A stretch of 64,000 nt of DNA from Spelaeicoccus albus (GCF_013409065.1 NZ_JACBZP010000001.1:2356001-2420000); one strand, 5' to 3'. Shown: positions 26,534 through 36,079, numbered from the stretch's first letter. Numbers and translations: made by a program. The notes: a model not told the origin generated them from the sequence alone.

Positions 26534-29167
26534 TTAAAAGAGCGGGTCGGCGTCGGTGATGACGACGCCATCCGAATCGGGCTTCGCCCTGGCTATCGAT
26601 TCCTTTTCGTCATCGGTGGCACGGCGACCGCTCTTCGATTCATGTGCGGGAAGACCGGAGTCGTCGGGGCCGCCCGGATTATCCGCGGCGTCCGGCGCTG
26701 TGCCCGGCGCGGTGCCTCCCGCGTTGGTCGGCACGCCGCCGATGGCGTCCAGCCGGCGTTCGAGCGGAACTCCGGAACCGTCGCGGCGCCCGAACTCCAC
26801 CGGCAGCACCCGGGCCACGCCGCTGGACGACGCTGCGGACGGCCCCGGCCCGGCCCAAGCCAGGTCGAGTGCCGACTCGGTCTTCAAGAATCGGTGCGCA
26901 CGCACACCACCCGTTGCACGGCCCTTGGCCGGATAATCGGCCAGCGGGGTCACCTTGGCGCTCATGGGCGCCGTACCGGGCAGGCCCTCGCCCGAGGACA
27001 CGGTCGCCACGAGGGCGGCGTCGACGTCCGTGACCGCGCCGAAGAAGATGACTGTCGCCTTGGGCGAGAGCTTCATCCCTGCCACCCCGCCGGCGCCCCG
27101 GCCCTGCGGGCGCACCTTGGACGCGGCAAAGCGCAACAACTGGGCATCCGAACTGATGAAGACCAGTTCATCGTCGTCGGACGACAATTGGGCCGCGCCC
27201 ACTACCGAATCGTTCGGCTTGAGCGAGATAACGTCCCAACTGTCCTTGTTCGGCGCGGCCTCGGCCGCAACCCGTTTGACGACGCCGTTGGCGGTGCCGA
27301 GTGCGAACCCGGGCCCGGACTCGCCGAGCGGTACGAGCCCGATGAGCTTTTCGTTCTTCTCCAGGGACAGGAATTCACGGATCGGCGCTCCGCCGGACAC
27401 ATTGACCCGTTGCGCGGCCGGCGGCAGCGTGGGCATGTCGAGAACCGGGAGCTTGATCAGCCGTCCGGCCGACGTGACGGCGCCGACGTCGCCTCGGGCC
27501 GTGGCGGCGATCTGACTGACGAGCGCATCGTGTTTCGTGCGTTTGCCTTCGGCGGGCAGCGGAGTCAGATCGGTGCTGCGGGCGATGAGGCCGGACGTCG
27601 ACAGCAGCACCCAGCACGGATCGTCGGGTATTTCCAAAGGCGCAGCACTCTTGCCGCCCTGCCCGGCGGCGACGGTCGGCGGGGCGGCGGAGGCCTCCAG
27701 AAGGATCGTGCGCCGCGGCGTGGCGAACTCCTCGGCGACTTCGCCCAATTCGGTCGACACCACCTGGCGCAGCAAGGAGTCGTCGCCGAGGATTTCCTTG
27801 AGGCGTTCGATCTCGCTGCGCAGTTCGTCGCGTTCGGCTTCCAGATCGATCGTCGAGAACTTGGTCAGCCGGCGCAGCTGCAGATCGAGGATGTACGTCG
27901 CTTGCGCGTCGGAGAGGTCGAAGACTGTCATCAACCGGGTCTTGGCCTGGTTCGAGTCATCGCTCGACCGGATCAGTTGGATCACCTCGTCGATGTCGAC
28001 GATGGCGATCAGCAGGCCTTCGACGAGGTGCAGGCGGGCCTCGTTCTTGGCCAACCGGAACTTCGATCGGCGGCTGACGACGGCAAGCCGGTGCTCGATG
28101 TACACCTCGAGCAGTTCCTTGAGCCCGAGGGTTTGCGGCTGCCCGTCGACAAGCGTGACGTTGTTGATGCCGAACGAGTCCTCCATGGGCGTCACCCGGT
28201 AGAGCGTCTCGAGCACGGCGTCCGGATTGAACCCGTTCTTCAGTTCGATGACGAGCCGCAGGCCGTGATGCCGGTCGGAGAAGTCGTCGATGTTCGTCAC
28301 GCCGGTCAGCTTGCCGGCCTTGTACGCGTCCTTGACCTTGTCACTGACCTTTTCCGGCCCGACCATGTACGGCAGCTCGGTGACCACGATTCCCTTTTTG
28401 CGGGCCGTGACGTTTTCCACAGTGCACGTTGCCCGGGTCTTGAACGAGCCGCGCCCCGTCGCGTACGCCTGCCGGATGCCCTCCAAGCCGATGATGCGCC
28501 CACCGGACGGCAGATCCGGTCCGGGCACGAACTTCATCAACTCATCGAGGGTGGCGTCGGGGTGCGCAATCAAATGCCGCGTCGCAGCGATCACTTCGCC
28601 CAGATTGTGCGGGGCCATATTCGTCGCCATCCCGACGGCGATGCCGGAGGTGCCGTTGACAAGCAGGTTCGGGAACGCCGAGGGAAGGCGTTCGGGCTGG
28701 GTGAGAGTGTTGTCGTAATTGGGGATGAAATCGACGACGTCCTCATCGAGGCCGGCCACCATGGCCATCGCCGCCTTGGTCAGCCGAGCCTCCGTATACC
28801 GCGGGGCGGCCGGCCCGTCGTCCAGCGATCCGAAGTTGCCGTGCCCGTCGACGAGCGGCTGGCGCATAGTGAAATCTTGGCTGAGCCGGACGAGCGCGTC
28901 ATAGATGGCAGCGTCCCCGTGGGGATGTAGCTTGCCCATGACGTCGCCGATGACGCGTGAGGACTTCACGTGACCGCGGTCCGGCCGCAACCCCATTTCG
29001 GCCATTTGGTAGATGATGCGTCGTTGCACCGGTTTCATACCATCCCGAGCGTCCGGCAGCGCGCGTGAGTAGATGACCGAATACGCGTATTCGAGGTACG
29101 ACGTCTCCATTTCGGAGGACACGTCGACGTCGATGATCGTTTCGTCCGCGACCTGGTCGTCTTTCAT
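26534..29167 (-). CDS. parC: DNA topoisomerase IV subunit A / type IIA topoisomerase A subunit
   Basis: An 877-residue type IIA topoisomerase A subunit. The catalytic Tyr is Tyr124 in APRYTEARL. The quinolone-binding helix HPHGDAAIYDALVRLSQ covers residues 81-97. A coiled-coil gate (about 360-480) and a C-terminal beta-pinwheel follow. The last 70 residues are disordered and rich in Pro/Gly/Asp. Ala86 sits where E. coli GyrA has Ser83, as in mycobacteria, while Asp90 is retained. No B subunit is adjacent, so ParC versus GyrA is decided on general similarity. AAGGAG lies 13 bases before the ATG at 29167, a long spacing. Confidence 0.9.
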   Translation of the reverse strand: MKDDQVADETIIDVDVSSEMETSYLEYAYSVIYSRALPDARDGMKPVQRRIIYQMAEMGLRPDRGHVKSSRVIGDVMGKLHPHGDAAIYDALVRLSQDFTMRQPLVDGHGNFGSLDDGPAAPRYTEARLTKAAMAMVAGLDEDVVDFIPNYDNTLTQPERLPSAFPNLLVNGTSGIAVGMATNMAPHNLGEVIAATRHLIAHPDATLDELMKFVPGPDLPSGGRIIGLEGIRQAYATGRGSFKTRATCTVENVTARKKGIVVTELPYMVGPEKVSDKVKDAYKAGKLTGVTNIDDFSDRHHGLRLVIELKNGFNPDAVLETLYRVTPMEDSFGINNVTLVDGQPQTLGLKELLEVYIEHRLAVVSRRSKFRLAKNEARLHLVEGLLIAIVDIDEVIQLIRSSDDSNQAKTRLMTVFDLSDAQATYILDLQLRRLTKFSTIDLEAERDELRSEIERLKEILGDDSLLRQVVSTELGEVAEEFATPRRTILLEASAAPPTVAAGQGGKSAAPLEIPDDPCWVLLSTSGLIARSTDLTPLPAEGKRTKHDALVSQIAATARGDVGAVTSAGRLIKLPVLDMPTLPPAAQRVNVSGGAPIREFLSLEKNEKLIGLVPLGESGPGFALGTANGVVKRVAAEAAPNKDSWDVISLKPNDSVVGAAQLSSDDDELVFISSDAQLLRFAASKVRPQGRGAGGVAGMKLSPKATVIFFGAVTDVDAALVATVSSGEGLPGTAPMSAKVTPLADYPAKGRATGGVRAHRFLKTESALDLAWAGPGPSAASSSGVARVLPVEFGRRDGSGVPLERRLDAIGGVPTNAGGTAPGTAPDAADNPGGPDDSGLPAHESKSGRRATDDEKESIARAKPDSDGVVITDADPLF

Positions 29168-29213
29168 GCGGGTATTCAGTCTCCTTGCTAAAAGTCAGCC
29201 CATCGATGAGCAC

Positions 29214-29240
29214 GGTGTCTACCGAATACGGTAGATCACC
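29214..29240. terminator. Inverted repeat between the GNAT/ACS fusion gene and parC
   Basis: TCTACCG-AATA-CGGTAGA (29218-29235) is a perfect 7-bp stem with a 4-base loop. It extends to GGTG/CACC with one bulged base. It lies 30 bp after the fusion gene stop and about 50 bp before parC on the same strand. It may be a terminator without a U-tract, an attenuator or an operator. Confidence 0.5.
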
Positions 29241-29269
29241 GCGCCGACGTTTCGCGTCAGCCGGCGTTG

Positions 29270-31945
29270 TCAGGCGAGCCGCCGGCGGGGCGCATCGTTC
29301 CGATCGGAGCCCGGCGATACCGTCACATCGGCGCCCAAGAGGTGGACGCCCGACGTCGATACGACCACGGGGTTGATGTCCAGGGACTTCACGGCCGGCA
29401 GATCGTCGGCGAGAACCGAGACCCGGGCAATGAGGTCCTCCAGCGCGCCGATGTCGACCGGCGGCAAGCCGTGCCGGCCGAACAGCCGCGGGCTGGCTTT
29501 GACGTTGCGGACAAGCTCGGCGACGTCCACATCGGTCAGCGGCGCGACCCGATAGGCCACATCGCCGAGTAGTTCGGTGGCATCCCCGGCCAGTCCGAAC
29601 GACACGAGCGGGCCGAACAACGGATCCTCGCCGGTGCGCACCACGCATGCCACGCCGGTCGGGGCCATGGCCTGCACCTCGACGGACGCCGTGTGGCCGG
29701 TGTCCCCGGCGATGTCGGCGATCGCCCGCTGCAGGTGTGCGAAATCCGACCGCAGCTCGGTGGCATCGTCGACGTTCAGGACGACGCCGCCCAAGTCGAG
29801 CCGGTGCCGAAGCCTGCTTTCGACGGCCTTCAACGCGACGGGCCACCCCAGATGGTCGGCGGCCCGGACCGCGTCGTCGACGGTGTCGACCACACTCGAC
29901 CCGAGGATGTCGATGCCGTAGCATCCGAGCAGCTCGGCGACCCGAGCGGAATCGAGGACGACGTCGCCGTCCGCGGTATCGAGCCATTCGGCGACGAGTC
30001 GGGCAGCCCGCCGGGAATCGATGCCGGACGGCACGACGAGCGAACCGTGATCGGCCCGGCGCCAGTCGGAGTAGTTCGTCACGGCGGCCAATGCCCACAC
30101 GGCGTCTTCCGGGCTCGGATAACCCGGCACTGCAAGAGTCCGCTCAGTGCCGTCGGTCTCGATGGTGGCCGACAAAGCTTCCGTCACACCGTGCACGCCC
30201 AAAAAGCAGGCAACCGTCGTCTTTCCGCTCGTGGCCGCCGTCCGCGCCAGTGCGGCCGCGACTTCGGTTTCCGAGGCTCCGATGGACGGCGTGAATGTGA
30301 CGACCACCGAATCGATGTCGCCCCGCCCGAACACCTCGGCCAACGCGCCGCTGAACTCATCCGCCGACGCTTCCGGGTGCAAGGAGACGGCATCGGCGCT
30401 CATATCCAGCCCGCGCGCCGAGCCGGCTTGGACGACGAGAGTGGCAAGAGCCGCGGAATTGCCGACGACTCCGACCCGATTTCCGGCCGGTAGCGGCTGC
30501 GCCGTGAGCACCCCTGCCACATCGAACAGCCGGTGGATCGTGCCGGCGCGGATGACGCCTGCCTGGTGGAGCATTTGATCAAGTGCTTCGCGCGGCGATC
30601 GCGACGTGCGCACCGAGTGCCCGGGCGGGAGCTCGGAACCGGTGATGTCCGATTTGACGACGACGACGGGCTTGGTCGACGCCAGCCGGCGCGCGATACG
30701 GGAGAACTTGCGCGGATTGCCGATCGATTCCAAATACAGCCCCACGGCCCGGGTTCCCGGGTCCTCCTCCCAGTACTGCATCATGTCGTTGCCGGACAGA
30801 TCGGCGCGGTTTCCTGCCGACACGAAGCTCGACACGCCGAGGCCCCGCCGAGCCGCGGACGCCAGGACGGCGATCCCCAGAGCACCGGACTGACTGAACA
30901 GTCCGAAATCCCCGGTCGGCGGCAAGAACGGCGCCAACGACGCATTCAATCGGACGTCGGGATCGGCGTTGAGCAGTCCGAACGAATTGGGTCCGACCAC
31001 GCGCATGCCGTTGGCACGCGCCGTCCGAACGAGCTCACGCTGCCGGGCCAGCCCCTCGCTGCCGGTCTCGGCGAATCCACTGGACACGACGACAACGCCC
31101 TTGACGGACGCCTCGGCGCACTGCCGGACGACGTCGATCACCGAGTCGGCCGGAACTGCGATAACGGCGATATCTGCCGGCCCGGGCAGATCCGCAGTGC
31201 TCCGGTAGGCCGGCACGCCGAGCACCGTGTCGGCTTCGGGGTGCACGACCCACAGGTCGCCGTCGAAATCCGCATCGACGAGATTCTTCAAAATCAGATT
31301 GCCCGTCGATTTCGGGTTCCGGCTGGCGCCGATGACCACGACGGACCGCGGATGCAACAGCCCGCGTACGCTGAGCGATTCGGCACGATGTTCACGCGCA
31401 GCCATCACGGCACGGGACTTCTCGGTTGGGTCCAGATCGAACCGGACGTCGACCACGCCGTCGTCGAACCGCCTGGCCACCTCGTATCCGGCCTGCACGA
31501 ACACACCCAGCATCGCCGAATTCTGCGGCAGTACTTCGGCCGAGAACTCACGCATTCCGCGCTCGCGGGCCGCGGCGGCCAGGTGCTCGAGCAACACCGA
31601 GCCGAGACCGCGGCCCTGATGTGCGTCGGAAACGTTGAACGCGACTTCCGCCGTATCCTCGCCGGTGCGGTCGTAACGGCCGATTCCGATGATCCGACCG
31701 CCAACGGTGACGACGAACGCCACACGGTCGCGGTAATCGACGTTCGTGAAGTGTTCGAGTTCGCGCTGCGGAATTTTTCGCAGCGGCGCAAAGAAGCGCA
31801 AGTACACTGACTCTTCCGACTGCGCTTCGTGAAATGCCTGCACCGCATCGGCGTCCTCGGGCCGGATCGGACGCAAGTGCGCGGCGCCGCCGTCACGCAG
31901 CACGACGTCGGCTTCCCAGGATGCGGGGTAGCCGGTCTGACTCAT
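29270..31945 (-). CDS. GNAT acetyltransferase / NDP-forming acyl-CoA synthetase fusion (Pat-like)
   Basis: An 891-residue fusion. An N-terminal GNAT domain (about 20-170; acetyl-CoA loop DAHQGRGLGSVLL) precedes a CoA-binding Rossmann domain (VVVIGASRNPKSTGN), a succinyl-CoA-ligase-like domain (GLFSQSGALG) and a C-terminal ATP-grasp region (about 680-880). This layout is that of Pat/AcuA-like protein lysine acetyltransferases, which acetylate and inactivate acyl-CoA synthetases. In several such enzymes the synthetase part is catalytically dead. I cannot decide here. The ATG at 31945 is chosen for the TAAAGT hexamer seven bases upstream. Control of the acyl-CoA ligase at 45288 is conceivable. 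Confidence 0.88.
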   Translation of the reverse strand: MSQTGYPASWEADVVLRDGGAAHLRPIRPEDADAVQAFHEAQSEESVYLRFFAPLRKIPQRELEHFTNVDYRDRVAFVVTVGGRIIGIGRYDRTGEDTAEVAFNVSDAHQGRGLGSVLLEHLAAAARERGMREFSAEVLPQNSAMLGVFVQAGYEVARRFDDGVVDVRFDLDPTEKSRAVMAAREHRAESLSVRGLLHPRSVVVIGASRNPKSTGNLILKNLVDADFDGDLWVVHPEADTVLGVPAYRSTADLPGPADIAVIAVPADSVIDVVRQCAEASVKGVVVVSSGFAETGSEGLARQRELVRTARANGMRVVGPNSFGLLNADPDVRLNASLAPFLPPTGDFGLFSQSGALGIAVLASAARRGLGVSSFVSAGNRADLSGNDMMQYWEEDPGTRAVGLYLESIGNPRKFSRIARRLASTKPVVVVKSDITGSELPPGHSVRTSRSPREALDQMLHQAGVIRAGTIHRLFDVAGVLTAQPLPAGNRVGVVGNSAALATLVVQAGSARGLDMSADAVSLHPEASADEFSGALAEVFGRGDIDSVVVTFTPSIGASETEVAAALARTAATSGKTTVACFLGVHGVTEALSATIETDGTERTLAVPGYPSPEDAVWALAAVTNYSDWRRADHGSLVVPSGIDSRRAARLVAEWLDTADGDVVLDSARVAELLGCYGIDILGSSVVDTVDDAVRAADHLGWPVALKAVESRLRHRLDLGGVVLNVDDATELRSDFAHLQRAIADIAGDTGHTASVEVQAMAPTGVACVVRTGEDPLFGPLVSFGLAGDATELLGDVAYRVAPLTDVDVAELVRNVKASPRLFGRHGLPPVDIGALEDLIARVSVLADDLPAVKSLDINPVVVSTSGVHLLGADVTVSPGSDRNDAPRRRLA

Positions 31946-31952
31946 GGTGTTC

Positions 31953-31958
31953 ACTTTA
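31953..31958 (-). promoter_or_regulatory. -10 hexamer TAAAGT for leaderless GNAT/ACS gene
   Basis: TAAAGT on the minus strand ends seven bases before the ATG at 31945. No ribosome site is visible. The divergent DUF5998 gene has its own hexamer 50 bp away. Confidence 0.5.
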
Positions 31959-32007
31959 CTTGGGCCCGGGAGGAGCGGCGGCCGGTGGCGCGAGAGAGCC
32001 GAAACAC

Positions 32008-32013
32008 TAAGCT
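32008..32013 (+). promoter_or_regulatory. -10 hexamer TAAGCT for leaderless DUF5998 gene
   Basis: TAAGCT ends seven bases before the ATG at 32021. No Shine-Dalgarno is visible. Confidence 0.5.
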
Positions 32014-32020
32014 GGTAGAC

Positions 32021-32626
32021 ATGTCAGTCAATCCCGCCGCGCAGGCGGAAGCCGTGCCGTCCGATGTTCTCGCCGATCTGCAAAGCGCCGGATATTATCC
32101 AGACCTGGCCGCCAGAGTGCTGTCGGACGCGCTCTTCGGCGAACCGGTGAAATCGCACCTCGTCCACGTTGAGACGCATTTCGACCTCGACGAAGTGCAC
32201 CGTCACATCACCATTCTGCTCGTCACGCCGACCCGCTTGGTGCTTGGGCACATCGACGACGATTCCGGCGCCTCGGAGACCGGCCCGGCAGTCGCCCAGG
32301 CCACCACGGAAGACATCGATCTCGAACACGTGCGCACCGTCATGATCGGCTACGTCTTCGACAGCCCGGAGCGGTACCGACCCGGCCAAGCACCCCGCGA
32401 CGTCACTGTGACCATCGCTTGGGGTGCGGTGTCGCGGATCGAGATGCGACCGGACGGCTGCTCGGACCCGAACTGCGACGCCGACCACGGATATGTCGGC
32501 GTGTCCGGCAGCGAGGATCTGGCCTTGCGGGTGACAGCGGATGCCGAAGGTCAAGATGCCGTCGACCGCACTCTTGCGTTCGGGCTCACCTTGCGCGCTG
32601 CCGCTCAGCGCGCCCGGCGGGCCTGA
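32021..32626 (+). CDS. DUF5998 family protein
   Basis: A 201-residue soluble protein matching the actinobacterial DUF5998 family, which has no known function. It carries an Asp/Cys/His cluster, DGCSDPNCDADHGYVG, near residues 146-161 that could bind metal. There is no signal peptide or membrane segment. The start is fixed by the TAAGCT element seven bases upstream. The phosphodiesterase-like gene follows after six bases and thymidine kinase abuts that, so the three form an operon. Confidence 0.8.
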   Translation: MSVNPAAQAEAVPSDVLADLQSAGYYPDLAARVLSDALFGEPVKSHLVHVETHFDLDEVHRHITILLVTPTRLVLGHIDDDSGASETGPAVAQATTEDIDLEHVRTVMIGYVFDSPERYRPGQAPRDVTVTIAWGAVSRIEMRPDGCSDPNCDADHGYVGVSGSEDLALRVTADAEGQDAVDRTLAFGLTLRAAAQRARRA

Positions 32627-32632
32627 CGGGGC

Positions 32633-33775
32633 ATGGACGGACTCCGATTCGCCCCGCCCCGCTACGACGAGGGCGGCCTGGCCGACGTTCTTCCCGGCGT
32701 GGCTCGTGCTCTTGGCGTCGACCCGGCGTTGCCGCGTCGTCCGTACCCGTTGGACTTCGGCGAAGCCCGGTCGGCCGTCGTTGTCCTGATCGATGGACTT
32801 GGCGGACGCATGTTGTCCGGACACGCCGCGCATACCCCCTATTTGCGCGGATTGCTTCGTACCGGACGTCGGCTGCAGGCCGGTTTTCCGTCGACAACTG
32901 CGAATTCGCTGTCGACGCTCGGCACCGGGCTGCTTCCCGGTGCGCACGGCGTCGTCGGATACCGCGTGCTCGACCCCGATCTCGATGTCATCTTGAACCA
33001 GCTGACCTGGAACAAGCCGACCGATCCAAAGACATGGGTACCGGCGCCGACGCTGCTCGAGGTACTCAGCGAGACCCAACTCGACGTTGTCAGCTTCGGC
33101 GAGGCAAAGTTCGCTGCGCGCGGTTTGAATCAAGCATCGCTGCGCGGGGGCCGTTTCGTTCCGTCGAAGACCCTGCGTGAACGCGTCGACCACGCGGCAG
33201 GCGAACTACGGCGTCCCGGATCTCATCTTGCGTATTTGTACTGGGGTGATCTGGACAAGATAGGCCATCAGCACGGCGTGGATTCGTGGGCCTGGCTTGA
33301 AGAATTGGAGCGCATCGATTCGGAGTTGAAACGACTTGCGGCGTCCGTGCCACCCGACACGTTGCTCGTGATTACGGCCGATCACGGAATGGTGGATGTG
33401 CCCCATGCGGACCGTCTCGATTTGGCCGACCGGCCGGAGCTTCGTGCCGGACTGCGCCATGTGGGCGGCGAACCGCGCGCCGTGCACCTGTATGCCGAAT
33501 CAGGAGCGACGCCGGACGTGGCAGCGGCCTGGCGCGAGACCGTCGGAGACAAGGCGGAAGTCATCACTCGTGACGAAGCCATCGCCGAGGGGCTGTTCGG
33601 TCCTGTCGCCCCGAGGAACCTGGAACGGATTGGGAATGTTCTGGTGATTTCGGCGCCGGGTTTCTCCGTCGTCGATTCCGCGAACGAATCTCCGGCGGCG
33701 CTGGCGTTGATCGGTCATCATGGCGGCTTGACCCTTGACGAGCTCGAGATCCCACTGCTTTGGACGGTGTCGTAG
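32633..33775 (+). CDS. Alkaline-phosphatase-superfamily nucleotide pyrophosphatase/phosphodiesterase
   Basis: A 380-residue member of the type I phosphodiesterase/nucleotide pyrophosphatase group. Metal-site landmarks include VVVLIDGLGG near residues 49-58, the nucleophile region GFPSTTANS, DKIGHQHGVDS and TADHGMVDV, with a final GHHGG. It has no signal peptide, so a cytoplasmic phosphodiesterase or pyrophosphatase acting on a nucleotide or phosphonate-like substrate is likely. It follows DUF5998 and abuts tdk, which suggests nucleotide metabolism. Confidence 0.85.
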   Translation: MDGLRFAPPRYDEGGLADVLPGVARALGVDPALPRRPYPLDFGEARSAVVVLIDGLGGRMLSGHAAHTPYLRGLLRTGRRLQAGFPSTTANSLSTLGTGLLPGAHGVVGYRVLDPDLDVILNQLTWNKPTDPKTWVPAPTLLEVLSETQLDVVSFGEAKFAARGLNQASLRGGRFVPSKTLRERVDHAAGELRRPGSHLAYLYWGDLDKIGHQHGVDSWAWLEELERIDSELKRLAASVPPDTLLVITADHGMVDVPHADRLDLADRPELRAGLRHVGGEPRAVHLYAESGATPDVAAAWRETVGDKAEVITRDEAIAEGLFGPVAPRNLERIGNVLVISAPGFSVVDSANESPAALALIGHHGGLTLDELEIPLLWTVS

Positions 33776-34471
33776 GTGGCGCGGCTCGTCTTCTTCTCCG
33801 GCACCATGGACTGCGGTAAATCGACGCTGGCCCTGCAAATGGCGCACAACCGCGCATCGGCCGGGCAACGTGGATTGCTGTTTACTCGCGACGACCGTGC
33901 CGGCGACTCGGTGCTGTCCTCGCGTCTCGGGTTGCAAAGCGAAGCTCTCGAGGTGACTGACGACACGGACTTCTGGGACATTGTCGCGTCCACGCGCACG
34001 CACGGCGGCACCGTCGATTTCGTCATCGCCGACGAAGCGCAATTCTTCACACCCCGGCAGATCGAACAATTGGCAAATGTCGTGGACGAGATGAACGTGG
34101 ACGTGTTCGCATTCGGCATCACGTCGGACTTCCGTACGCGGCTCTTTCCCGGCTCGGCCAGGCTCATCGAACTTGCCGATCGGGTCGAGGTCTTGCAGGT
34201 CGAGGCGTTGTGCTGGTGCGGGGCGCGCGCCACTCACAACGCGCGGACTGTCCGGGGCGTCATGGTCACGGAAGGCGAGCAGGTTGTGGTCGGAAACGTC
34301 GACGACGCGGCGCCGACCGTGGCCTCGGCCGACGACGCGGACGTCGGCTACGAGACCTTGTGCCGGCGTCACCATATGCGCCGGATGACGCGGGTATCGG
34401 CCCAGATGCTTGCCGCCTCCGACCAGCCGTTGCCATTCGACCCTCCGGTGTGCCGGGCCATACAACGCTAG
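33776..34471 (+). CDS. tdk: Thymidine kinase
   Basis: A 231-residue type II thymidine kinase for thymidine salvage. Walker A GTMDCGKST is at 9-17, the Walker B/catalytic pair in VIADEAQFF at 83-91 and the lasso region later. The zinc cysteines are partly recognisable (LCWCGARATHN and YETLCRRHH), the second with His in place of the usual final Cys. The GTG at 33776 directly follows the upstream stop codon, so translation is coupled. The 3' end overlaps the convergent HNH gene by four bases. Confidence 0.92.
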   Translation: MARLVFFSGTMDCGKSTLALQMAHNRASAGQRGLLFTRDDRAGDSVLSSRLGLQSEALEVTDDTDFWDIVASTRTHGGTVDFVIADEAQFFTPRQIEQLANVVDEMNVDVFAFGITSDFRTRLFPGSARLIELADRVEVLQVEALCWCGARATHNARTVRGVMVTEGEQVVVGNVDDAAPTVASADDADVGYETLCRRHHMRRMTRVSAQMLAASDQPLPFDPPVCRAIQR

Positions 34472-36066
34472 CCTGCTGATTGGGCGCGACTTCGCATCCG
34501 GTTCAGGCGTTTGGCGTGGTGGCGGCGGGCGTGGTCTTGTTTGGCGATGGTTTTGTCGGCTTGGGTTGCGACGAAGTCGAGGTAGGCGAGTTCTTCGGCG
34601 GTGGCGTCGGGGTCGGTGTCTTCGTAGGTGTCGTATTGGTGTCCGGTGGGCAGGGTCCAGCGGATGATTCGTGGTCCGCCGGGGGTGTCCGGCGGGAGGG
34701 GTATCGAGTGGAATCGGCGTGTTGTTTTGGCTTGGTGATGTGATTTGCAGACCGGTTGAAGGTTGTCCGGGTCCGAGTCGCCTTCGGGCCAGGGTTTCAG
34801 ATGGTCGAGTTCGCATTGTTCGGCGGGTTTGCTGCAGGCCGGGAGGGTGCAGGTGGTGTTGCGGGCGCGGATGTATTGTTGCGCGCCGGTCGTGAGTCGG
34901 TAGTGGCCGCGTTCGGCGTCGATGGGCCTGCTGGTGATCGGGTCGGTGAGGATGCGTTCGATCCATCCGGCTCCGGCGGCCAGGCGGCGGGCCATGGCCG
35001 CGGGGATGGGCCCGTACCCGTTCATGTGCCCGGGTAGCGTGCCGCCGAGGAGCGTGGTGACCGGGATGGTCACGCCGATCCGCCACCGCGACCCGTCCGC
35101 GGCCGAGTTATCGTCGCTCGTGCTCTCGTCGGCGAGGAGGTCGAAGCGTTTTTGCGGGCTCGTGCGCGTGTCGGCGCCGTCGGTGGCGTGCGCGGCCTTG
35201 TCGAGGCGCCGGTAGAGCACGGCGAGACGGTCGGCCGGCCCGTATGCCATCAACCAGGCCGCGCCGGCAGCGTCGGGCATGAACTCCACGCGCCGGTCGG
35301 TGATCACGCGCGCGTGGTCGTCTTCGGTGGTTTGGGGCTGGTGGGCCATGATCCACCGTTTGAGCCGCCTGGAAAACGCGTCATAGGAAATGCCCTCGTC
35401 CCAGCCGTCGATCGTGTCGTCCAGCTGCCGGGCCAGGGCCGCGGGAAGGTGCCCGGCCTGGTCGAGGATCTTCCGGTACCGGCGCGCCGAGATCCGCCCG
35501 GCCTTGAACGCTGCCAGCGTGCGCGGCAGACACATCACGGCCAATTCCGACTCGATGAGCCGAGACGCTCCGGTCCGCCCGGCAATATCGAGCTCACACC
35601 CGACCTCGTCCCCGGCCCACCGGACCAGACTCTCGGCAAAAATGTCACGAGCAGTGAATCCCGCACAGTCGGCCGGGCCGACAGCGTTCGCCGCAGCGAT
35701 CGGATCAGCCGCGCCGGCGTTCGCCGCGCCGGCGTTCGTCGTTTCGGGGCTGCTCGCAGCGGGTTTGTCATCGTCCATGCCGGGGACGCCCGACGCCTCA
35801 GTGAACGCGCCGTCCGCGTCAAACGCCTTATCCGGATCCGTACGATACGAGCCGAACGCGGCAAGAAACTCCGTCTGCCGCGCCTGGACGAACGCCGCCA
35901 ACTGTGCACACCGACCCGCCAACTCCAAACACGCACCCGCATCCAAGCCTGCCGCGTCCGCCCCGACGATCGACTCCAACACATCCGTCACCGACAACGG
36001 CGCAACCTCACTCGCGGGGTCGGAAGCCCTACCCGCGAGATCGGGAACGTCGTCCGTGCTCTTCAT
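34468..36066 (-). CDS. 13E12-type DUF222/HNH endonuclease-domain protein
   Basis: A 532-residue protein of the actinobacterial 13E12 repeat family: a helical DUF222 region (about 30-380) followed by an HNH nuclease motif near residues 425-470. CxxxPxC (CTLPAC), CELDHLKPWPEG and NLQPVCKSHHQ show the metal and catalytic residues intact. Ala/Gly-rich repeats (NAGAANAGAA) interrupt the DUF222 part. The biological role is unknown; members are often multi-copy and associated with mobile regions. The ATG at 36066 is preceded by TAACGT seven bases upstream. Confidence 0.9.
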   Translation of the reverse strand: MKSTDDVPDLAGRASDPASEVAPLSVTDVLESIVGADAAGLDAGACLELAGRCAQLAAFVQARQTEFLAAFGSYRTDPDKAFDADGAFTEASGVPGMDDDKPAASSPETTNAGAANAGAADPIAAANAVGPADCAGFTARDIFAESLVRWAGDEVGCELDIAGRTGASRLIESELAVMCLPRTLAAFKAGRISARRYRKILDQAGHLPAALARQLDDTIDGWDEGISYDAFSRRLKRWIMAHQPQTTEDDHARVITDRRVEFMPDAAGAAWLMAYGPADRLAVLYRRLDKAAHATDGADTRTSPQKRFDLLADESTSDDNSAADGSRWRIGVTIPVTTLLGGTLPGHMNGYGPIPAAMARRLAAGAGWIERILTDPITSRPIDAERGHYRLTTGAQQYIRARNTTCTLPACSKPAEQCELDHLKPWPEGDSDPDNLQPVCKSHHQAKTTRRFHSIPLPPDTPGGPRIIRWTLPTGHQYDTYEDTDPDATAEELAYLDFVATQADKTIAKQDHARRHHAKRLNRMRSRAQSAG

Positions 36067-36073
36067 ACCGCTA

Positions 36074-36079
36074 ACGTTA
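36074..36079 (-). promoter_or_regulatory. -10 hexamer TAACGT for leaderless HNH gene
   Basis: TAACGT on the minus strand ends seven bases before the ATG at 36066. No Shine-Dalgarno is visible. Confidence 0.45.

Noticed and set aside
26456-28930. An 824-codon open frame on the plus strand
   Set aside because: It is antisense to the topoisomerase gene, which has all family motifs; the translated sequence has no recognisable domain.
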